This document shows, one piece after another, positions 1 through 64,000 of a stretch of 64,000 nucleotides of DNA; positions within the stretch are counted from its first letter, which is position 1; the number at the start of each line of letters is the position of its first letter. The stretch lies in the NCBI GenBank assembly GCA_963921795.1, contig OY997645.1, positions 34,955,582 through 35,019,581 on the forward strand, in the 5' to 3' direction. Below the pieces are notes generated by a model. That model was not told the origin of the DNA. It was given only the letters and a program-made list of their open reading frames with translations, and did not search any database. The DNA comes from Nannobrachium achirus (lineage: Eukaryota > Chordata > Actinopteri > Myctophiformes > Myctophidae). Both the position numbers and the translations under genes were made by a program.

Positions 1-55988
<55,988 letters not shown>

Positions 55989-56330
55989 CGGAAGGCTTGA
56001 AGGTTGCAACTCCAGTTCCTCCATGGTATCGTGTCCCAGGGTTAGCCTTGCGTCTTGTTTGGATGTACTGCTGTCATCATGGTGTTTACCAAGCCCTCTG
56101 CTCTCTCCTCTGGGACCCGGGAAACAAACTCCTCTTTCTGTCTTTACGTTCATATATTCAGATCTTCAGATGTGAAGGAATACTGTTGGAGTAAGCAACA
56201 TGTGAGACTTTGCTATTGCAAAGAAATGGGGGCTTTTATTGCACTAATAATAGATGATGTCACAAAGCGGCCACTTGCTACTAAGGTCAATAACTTTCTC
56301 CTTTAACTGTTAAGTTATTTTTCTTTGATA

Positions 56331-56331
<1 letters not shown>

Positions 56332-56381
<50 letters not shown>

Positions 56382-56413
56382 TGGGTGTGGGTGTGGGTGT
56401 GTGTGGGTGGGTG
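56332..56413. repeat. (GT)n(GTGG)n microsatellite
   Basis: Within the fry 3' UTR. Confidence 0.95.
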
Positions 56414-57204
56414 GAAGGGAGGGCTGAATTAATCAAAGGGCCGTGACTTTTAGACAGGTCCTGGAACATGTGAAAGATTCTCCTTCTTTTTTTGGTTAAT
56501 TCCCATCAGAGCTTGCCACAGCATATCATTTGTTTCATACGAGAGATACCAGGTTAAAATGCTTATCAGTAAAGCTGTAAATGGCAAGAACCCCCCTTTC
56601 TTTAAAGTGCGCTTTCATCCTGTTCCTTGTCTCCAAAATGTTGGCTATTTGGAGTATTTTGAAGATGCACTGTCACATTTTGCCGCTTGTCACAGGTTAA
56701 ACGCAAAGTGTCGTGTTTACAAGTTACATCGATCCCATAACTAGGAGGGACGAGCACATAGTAATTGGCTGTTTGGTTGTTAAACAACTGCTAGGCCATA
56801 ACCAAGTAATAATTGAATAGTATAATAGTATGTTTGTGCTACTTTAAGGCAGCAAGTCCTGCTCAGTATACATGTAAGCTAAAATGCTAAAGGATGTTGC
56901 AATTGTTGCATTTTAAATAATGCTATATTATTAAAAGCATTCTTTCTCTGTCATGAAAAAGTGGAATCAGTGAAGCCCTAATTTTTTATGTGTCAGTCTA
57001 ACTAATATTAATATCAATATGGGGCCCTGGAGCTCAGGTGTCATGGGGCCCAGGATATATTGCAGCGCTCCTGACTGTTGATAATTTGATTGTATTGATT
57101 GTTAAGGGAAAATGTGCAATGCTTTTTACTCCATCGCGGAAGAATGTCATGGGCTTTTGGCTAAGTGGAAGTTGTTAGTATAGGAAAAGGGAGGCTTCTT
57201 TGCT

Positions 57205-57208
<4 letters not shown>

Positions 57209-57294
<86 letters not shown>

Positions 57295-57297
57295 TGA
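57209..57297. repeat. (GT)n(GTGC)n microsatellite
   Basis: Within the fry 3' UTR; GT units change sharply to TGCG units at 57248. Confidence 0.95.
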
Positions 57298-57846
57298 ATG
57301 TGAACCATAATGGAGGAATTAAATTATGGATAGTGATCCTCACACATTCATCGACTTTGACATGCTGCAAATCTACTGTAATATCTCATCAACTTAAATG
57401 CCGCTGTGTGGGTTATCTGTTACTGAAAATAATCTTACTGTACCTTTCTACTGTGTAGCAATAGAATTATTTATGTTATTTGCATAAGATAAACATGCTT
57501 TAACTGACTAGTTTTATAGACTGAAAACAAATGTTGTTGTTTTTTCATCTGTTAAAACTGCCAAGCATGAATATTTTATGTATTATAAAGTGCAAAAGTT
57601 ATATTTATGAATATATAATAATCTATTATAATGGATGTTTGTATATAGTGCAGTGGGGGCTTTGCTTGTTTATTTTTATGATCTTTATGATGTGTACAAC
57701 TTCATCTGCTTGTAGAATGAAGGAAATACATAATATGTATATTATGTGTAAAGCTTCCATAGAAACAGTTGATATAGCCTTTCACCTTGTAAATACTACT
57801 GCCTTTGCAATGTGCTGTACTTTAGTGTTATGTACACTTCTGTAAC

Positions 57847-57859
57847 AATAAAGAATAAA
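57847..57859 (+). terminator. tandem polyadenylation signals of fry
   Basis: Two overlapping-scale AATAAA hexamers, 1 bp apart, downstream of a 1.86-kb AT-rich stretch without open reading frames. Best candidate for the fry 3' end. Confidence 0.7.
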
Positions 57860-57875
57860 TACTACGTTTGTTAAC

Positions 57876-59030
<1,155 letters not shown>

Positions 59031-60053
59031 ATGTTCTGCTGGACGGTACATCTGAATGGAGCATCAATACATTATGGTTCTGCTGTTGTTGCTGTGGAGC
59101 CCAAGGTGTACTGCTTTGGAATGTTGAGGGTCATCTACAGTGCTCAGCTTGATGTGCAAGTTTTCCACACGGTGTCTTTACGCTGGATGACGCTGCCCCC
59201 AGTGACCAATGAAAGAGGAGAACGTCCTGTTGAGGTTCCTTTTAGCCGCCACGGCCACACAGCTGTGCTTATCGAATATTTCATCTACATCTGGGGAGGG
59301 GATGCTTACTGCAACCTGCTTTATGCCTTTGAGGTCGGCGCCCACAGCTGGTTGGAGCCCAAAGTTTCTGGGACTGTTCCAGAGGCGAGGTACAACCACT
59401 CAGCCTGTGTCCTGGGGAAGGTCATGTATATCCATGGAGGATACACCCAGCTGACTGGACGCAATAATGCCATCTACAAGTTGGACACCACTACAATGGT
59501 CTGGTCTTTAATTAACACCAGGGGCACTCCACCATCTGTTTCATCAGGTCACTCTGCCACCATCATCGGGACAAAGATGTTTGTATTTGGGGGCTGGGGG
59601 GGTCAGAAAGAATACTTCAACAGCATCAGAGTGTTTGAAACGGAGACCAACTGCTGGCTGAGCACACCTTCTGCACAGCTTATTCCAGAAGGACGTAGGT
59701 TTCATGCGGCCTGTGTCTACAATGGAGAGTTGTACATGTGTGGTGGCTGGAATGGGAACCAGGCCGTCAATGATGTGTGGAAATTCAATCCAAAGACCTT
59801 CTCCTGGAAGAAGGTTACGCCCAAGGGGAAAGGCCCTTCTCAGAGTTATAGCATGTGCTGTTGCATGGTGGGAGATCGTACCATCCTCATTGCGGGAGGA
59901 AACAAAAATTCCACACTCAATGATGACCTGCATATCTTAGATTTAAGTCCAACACTGAAGACATTGTGCAAGCTAGCAGTTATTCAGTACGGTGTGGAGC
60001 AGAAGGAAATCCCACATGACATCAGATGGGAACTGACAGCCATGACTAGGTAA
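59031..60053 (+). CDS. intronless KLHDC3-like kelch protein, probable retrogene
   Basis: A single 340-codon open frame that matches KLHDC3 from its first residues (MFCWTVHLNG against MLRWTVHLEG) to its C-terminal PHDIRWELTAMT. Kelch blades are marked by YIWGG, YIHGGY, FVFGGW, YMCGGW and LIAGG; the first blade has lost its GG pair (CFGML). KLHDC3 is a CUL2 ligase receptor that recognises C-terminal degrons. The BC-box-like TLKTLCKLAVI and the following PHDIRWEL, which would bind Elongin B/C and CUL2, are kept. It is shorter than KLHDC3 (about 382 residues), mainly through missing loops between blades. No introns, no clear poly(A) tail and no target duplication are seen, so an old, selected retrogene is likely. 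An acceptor-like tttttacag just upstream (58980-58986) could serve a 5' UTR exon. Confidence 0.88.
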   Translation: MFCWTVHLNGASIHYGSAVVAVEPKVYCFGMLRVIYSAQLDVQVFHTVSLRWMTLPPVTNERGERPVEVPFSRHGHTAVLIEYFIYIWGGDAYCNLLYAFEVGAHSWLEPKVSGTVPEARYNHSACVLGKVMYIHGGYTQLTGRNNAIYKLDTTTMVWSLINTRGTPPSVSSGHSATIIGTKMFVFGGWGGQKEYFNSIRVFETETNCWLSTPSAQLIPEGRRFHAACVYNGELYMCGGWNGNQAVNDVWKFNPKTFSWKKVTPKGKGPSQSYSMCCCMVGDRTILIAGGNKNSTLNDDLHILDLSPTLKTLCKLAVIQYGVEQKEIPHDIRWELTAMTR

Positions 60054-60075
60054 AGCCATGAGCTCTAAAACTGCA

Positions 60076-60076
<1 letters not shown>

Positions 60077-60141
<65 letters not shown>
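60077..60141. repeat. (GA)n microsatellite
   Basis: 65 bp, beginning 24 bp after the stop codon of the KLHDC3-like gene. Confidence 0.96.
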
Positions 60142-60144
<3 letters not shown>

Positions 60145-61140
60145 GAGTTCACAACTAACAAACAAACAAACAAATAATGTTATTAATGAGCAAATAATCA
60201 TGTACATACAGTACATGTATTAACTCACTCTCTACCCAAATGTCTTTTCACAGATTTTTTGGGGTTGGCCCACACCGCCAATCCGAACAAAAATGCAAAA
60301 TAAACAGCATTTGACGTGATAAAAAATCTGGATCTCTATCTGTCTCCTGTTTAATTTTTCAAACACCTTTTTCTTCGCTTCTGGTTTTCGCTCTGTGTTT
60401 GTCTAAACTAAACAGTGCATTTTTAATCGCCCATAAATAGCGAATGCTTGGCCCAGACATACCTGGGACATACCTGTAACTTGACCCCTCTAGACCCCTC
60501 CAGGACCACAAGGAGGGCTGCCAGTTGAATACCCCATACTCCAAGTAATGTCTATGACCTTTTGTTTTAATGAAAAGAATACCACCCTACCTTTAAGTAT
60601 TCCATCCAAACAACTCCCTGGTTGTTCAACAACACCATGAATAAGTGTGCTGACCTTCACCAGTGCTGCTGAATTAAATTCTGGAGGTTAGTGCCAAGAA
60701 CCTCAAAATGTGCTTATTTCAGACAGCACAGTAGGTACAAGAATATCAGGTAGCTGGCATAGTGGAAAATAATAGACATTTGCCCAGGGCCCCAAAGGCC
60801 AAACTATGAAACTAGCAGATCTACAAGCTCACAATTCCTTCATGAAAGTTCTGAAGAAGATTTTTTTTTTTTATTCATAAAAGATTTTCCTTTTTTGGGA
60901 ATGTATATTGAAAATGTTTAATAATAATAATTACAAACTAATTGTAGGAAACAAAAGATATAGGGATCCATAAAAAATGTGTTCACAAATCGGTCCCGAC
61001 CCACTGTTTGGGAAACAGTGGCTTAATTCATATAATAATTATAAATCAAAATCATTCATGTAATTAATAATAAGTGGTCACATAACCTTGTGATGAAAAT
61101 GGGCAGTACCTGACACCAACAGTGGGAGGCAGCAATACGC
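60142..61140. other. intergenic KLHDC3-like gene to brca2
   Basis: Contains a partial palindromic repeat at 60806-60840 inside a hAT-like remnant that ends ggtcccgacccactgtttgg near 60990-61020. No zar1l-like reading frame seen on either strand. Confidence 0.5.
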
Positions 61141-61312
61141 CGACGTGCGTCTAGTCTGCCCGGAAGAAGAAAGAAGAAAGCGCGAGGATTTGTTTTGGTT
61201 GAAGTCATCTTCTAGCAGCGCTGGACGCTGCTAAACAGAAGGAACACCATCTTCTCTGACCCTCTCTGTAATTCAATGATGGCACGACAGGAGACTATGC
61301 CTCCACTTGCAC
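61141..61312 (+). other. brca2: probable non-coding exon 1 and promoter of brca2
   Basis: A CpG-containing stretch with cccggaagaag (ETS-like core) around 61159 precedes a donor gtatgt at 61313. In human BRCA2 exon 1 is also non-coding. An in-exon ATG frame (MMARQETMPP) reads into the donor; whether it is used as an upstream frame is unknown. The transcription start was not determined. Confidence 0.5.
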
Positions 61313-62119
61313 GGTATGTGAAAGCAATGTCATAACGACCTATGTTTGACTGCCACTCTCAATAATGACGAGTCTGTAGCACACTGTTCTGTAATGCACC
61401 AGGCAGCAGCATAGCTCGATAGCTGTGAGTTGTTGTGACTCTGATTCTGAAACTACTGTCTACTGAGGTACTTGTATGTTACTTTATTCATGTGTCACAG
61501 TTTGTCATATTAAGCAGCCATCGGGAAAACACATATTAAAGTTAAAGAAGAAGTTGAACAGAAGTTGGATAAACGCAACGTGAGAATTATATATTTATAA
61601 CGATGATGAATTGATCGCTGTTCGATGACTGCTCTTGTCTAGCCATGGTCGATCTGGCTACTCAAGTTCCTCTTCATTTGCGTGATATCAGAGAGTCTGT
61701 TCTTGTCATCTCCCGTCTCCCTTTTAACCCGCTGCCGCCTGCCGCTGTTCTGTGTTATATCCCGATAATCGAAATACTTTTATTGCCAATGCATGTGAAT
61801 ACGCAGAAACGCATACGTTTCAGTCCACGAAGTCACGAACCCAGGCTAACATGCACTTGCCAGTTGCCACATTGCTGTTGATAATGCAGCAATGCAGCAT
61901 TATCAACGCCTTGGATCACTTTGTTGTTGTTGTTTGTTTTTTACATTGTTGTTGTTTTTTTACATTTTGTATTCATTTCTTTTATTGCATTTTGCATTTT
62001 ATGGGACAACATTCTCCCCCTTTTTTTACAGTCATACATTGTTGCATGTGTATTTATATTAACTTTGTCATGCACGTACTATCTCTAGGAGTACAGTTCT
62101 TTCATTAATGTTACATGGC
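61313..62119. other. brca2: brca2 intron 1
   Basis: No repeat recognised apart from a short T-rich GTT array near 61920-61970. The open frames here lack similarity to known proteins. Confidence 0.5.
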
Positions 62120-62174
62120 ATGGAGTCACCTTCAAGAATGATGTTTGACACATTCAAACATAAAATATGGGAAG
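62120..62174 (+). CDS. brca2: brca2 coding exon 1 (start codon)
   Basis: ATG at 62120 opens MESPSRMMFDTFKHKIWE, in the position of the human N-terminus (TFFEIFKTR). The frame continues into the next exon through a split glutamate. A nearer ATG at 62115 is in another frame. Donor gtatgt. Confidence 0.8.
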
Positions 62175-62325
62175 GTATGTAGATTCTTTCTGACACCATA
62201 TATTCAGTAACTGAACCATTTGGCTGCATTACCAACAAACCATATATTGCAACTCATCATAAAGGTGAACAAAGTCTGCTCTGGTTATGTTTACATGTGA
62301 CCTATTTCATTATTTTTCAATGTAG

Positions 62326-62562
62326 AATTGGGACCACTGGATCCTAATTGGTTTGATGAACTGACGCTTCAAGCTGGCACCAAAGATGGAAATATTTGTG
62401 AGAAAGCACCATTATGTGCTGCAAACCATGATGGAACGTTCAAAACACCGTTTGATAAAAGTGCAATGGACAGTCAGCTATTTTCTACCCCCAAGATCTT
62501 TAGGCAATGTCGACCACTCTGGCCTGAAAGAGAGGACGAGAAGCGTATTTATTCAGAACAAG
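62326..62562 (+). CDS. brca2: brca2 coding exon 2, PALB2-binding motif
   Basis: 237 nt (human exon 3 is 249 nt). Encodes LGPLDPNWFDELTLQA, matching the human LGPISLNWFEEL segment that binds the WD40 domain of PALB2, then FKTPF and LFSTPKIFRQ, matching human FKTP and STPIIFK. BRCA2 loads RAD51 onto single-stranded DNA in homologous recombination. Confidence 0.93.
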
Positions 62563-62780
62563 GTAACAGTTGATAAAGGCTATTGAGAAACAATTAATGC
62601 TCTAATGTCAGATTCACTTTTTTACTTTTGTGTTAAATGGCTTCCTATATAGGACATTTTGATAGTCCCTCTATTGCTGAATCACACTGTTTAGTTGTCT
62701 CCTTTGAAGAACTTTAAAGTTAATTGTACCTCAGAATAATATGGTATAATAATGTATTCTGTGGCTGTGATGTTTCTTAG

Positions 62781-62826
62781 AAAAAGAATGGACCAGCCCA
62801 TGTTTGTTCGGAACCTCAAAATACGG
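62781..62826 (+). CDS. brca2: brca2 coding exon 3
   Basis: 46 nt. Encodes EKEWTSPCLFGTSKY after the split glutamate. Much shorter than human exon 4 (109 nt), but phase and splice sites fit. A tRNA-derived SINE follows directly. Confidence 0.75.
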
Positions 62827-62831
62827 GTAAG

Positions 62832-63126
62832 TAAGTAAATGGTAAAAATGGTAAATGGTGCATTTATATAGCGCTTTTAATCCAAAGCGCTTTACATAGA
62901 TTGTGCATTACATTCACCCATTCACGCACACATTCATACACCGGTGGCGGAGGAAACCATGCAAGGCACCAACCTACTCACCGGAGGCAATTAGGGGTTC
63001 AGAGTCTTGCCCAAGGACCCTTCGACATTAACACAGGGGGAGCCCGGATTCGAACTGGGAACCCTTTGGGATTTATACCCTTCGTGCTCTAATACCAGTT
63101 TCTCTACCCCTGAGCTATGCCGCCCC
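62832..63126 (-). mobile_element. tRNA-derived SINE, near full length
   Basis: Read on the minus strand: A box tagctcaggggtagag, B box ggttcccagttcgaatccgg, then a body ending in atgcaccatttaccattt. Inserted in the brca2 intron after the 46-nt exon. The tRNA-like part should not be called a tRNA gene. Confidence 0.88.
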
Positions 63127-63738
63127 TGTACAGGTCCCTCCTAGAGTTATATGGAGAGTGAACCTTGAATGACATTCTAGAACGATGTTTACAACATTAG
63201 ATTTATTTTAGCTTGTGTTTTCAGCTTGTATTTAATTGAATACCAAAACGCTTGCCTCAAAATATAGTCGGTGCCAAAACATAACCCTATTCCTAATTCT
63301 ATGCCTAACCCTAAACTTATTTCTAACCTTCAGTAAAAACAAATGCAAGATACAAGAATCGCCCCACCGAGCGGTCGGCACGTGTTCGAAAGAAATGAAG
63401 GCGAGCATGTTTTGCGACAGGGTTTTATGTGATTTTATGCAGTGAAATTGCGGAAAAGTTTTGAAATATGTGACATGCAAAATATGCGAAATATGCAAAA
63501 AGTTGTGAATTTCGTGAGATATGCGAAAAGATGTGAAATATGCAGGGGTTTGTGTGATTTTATGCAGTGAAATATGCGGGTAGTTCCGAAATATGAGGGC
63601 GGAAATATGCGATTATTTTTTTTTAATATTTGACCCCTGCATAATCTGCAGCATTTGGCTGATTATGCAGGAAATGATGCGATCGCATAATAGCATTTTT
63701 CTGGAGGGTCTAACTGTTTTTCTCCCCTTGGTTTTCAG

Positions 63739-63788
63739 TGTGTCAGTCACCAAGTCAGATGAAGACCTGCAACTAAATGACAATATTG
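63739..63788 (+). CDS. brca2: brca2 coding exon 4
   Basis: 50 nt, the same length as human BRCA2 exon 5. Encodes VSVTKSDEDLQLNDNI with a split codon at each end. Acceptor gttttcag, donor gtaagc. Confidence 0.75.
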
Positions 63789-63892
63789 GTAAGCTAAGAG
63801 TTTATTTAACGTTCTGCTGTCAATATTAAAATACAATACATTGTCAAGTGTTTGTATTTATGTTTTAATTTTTTGCTTTGTCATTTGTATAG

Positions 63893-63921
63893 AGTTGATT
63901 GATACACCCAACAGGTCTGCA
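63893..63921 (+). CDS. brca2: brca2 coding exon 5
   Basis: 29 nt. Encodes LIDTPNRSA after a split glutamate; donor gtaagt. The gene continues beyond the window. Confidence 0.72.
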
Positions 63922-64000
63922 GTAAGTGTACTTTTTTAAATTCTGATGTTGATTATATTTATGTAAGCATGATATGTAGTTGCGTAGTGCTTGAATATGG

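Larger units (their letters stand above)
55989..57875 (+). other. fry: fry 3' UTR
   Basis: About 1.9 kb of non-coding sequence follows the stop codon. Two AATAAA hexamers at 57847-57852 and 57854-57859 mark the likely end. It contains two GT-type microsatellites and a Pumilio-like TGTAAATA at 57788-57795. The exact cleavage point is inferred. Confidence 0.7.

Noticed and set aside
61645-61881. 78-residue frame in brca2 intron 1
   Set aside because: No similarity to BRCA2 or other proteins, no fitting splice sites.
62115-62117. ATG five bases upstream of the chosen brca2 start
   Set aside because: It opens another frame that does not join the LGPLDPNWF exon.
63000-63126. tRNA gene on the minus strand
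   Set aside because: A and B boxes are present but it is the head of a SINE whose body continues to 62832; a second copy of the same family exists at 19028.

Overview
The window is vertebrate nuclear DNA and almost certainly from a ray-finned (teleost) fish. It holds short exons with GT-AG introns, very long CA/GT microsatellites, tRNA-derived SINEs of the kind common in fish, and a dense load of small non-autonomous DNA transposons. The species cannot be named from the sequence alone.

About 54 kb (1565-55988, + strand) is one gene, the fish orthologue of FRY (furry), a ~3000-residue scaffold for NDR/STK38-type kinases and microtubules. I traced 62 coding exons, two of them candidate microexons (9 and 18 nt). 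The reading phase carries through every junction from the first exon in the window to the stop codon. They total 9038 nt, close to a complete FRY protein; only the initiator exon lies upstream. A ~1.9-kb 3' UTR follows, ending at tandem AATAAA signals near 57850.

3 kb downstream on the same strand is an intact, single-exon gene (59031-60053, 340 aa) that resembles KLHDC3, a kelch-repeat substrate receptor of CUL2 ubiquitin ligases. The lack of introns suggests a retrogene. From about 61.1 kb to the end lies the 5' part of brca2: a probable non-coding first exon, then five coding exons carrying the N-terminal PALB2-binding motif. The fry-brca2 adjacency matches the human chromosome 13q13 order and separates this fry from its paralogue fryl. 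I see no zar1l, which sits between them in mammals.

The introns are packed with mobile DNA. There are four TTAA-flanked MITEs (one nested in another element), a 648-bp foldback element with ~306-bp arms and 9-bp target duplications, hAT-like MITEs (one with a perfect 8-bp target duplication), a 246-bp MULE-like MITE, an ACCAGTAAG-terminated family, SINEs, an 85-bp minisatellite and a piggyBac transposase fragment. A ~77-bp palindromic repeat with two consistently different arms occurs at about 14 places, often inside other elements. No CRISPR arrays, operons or stand-alone RNA genes were found.
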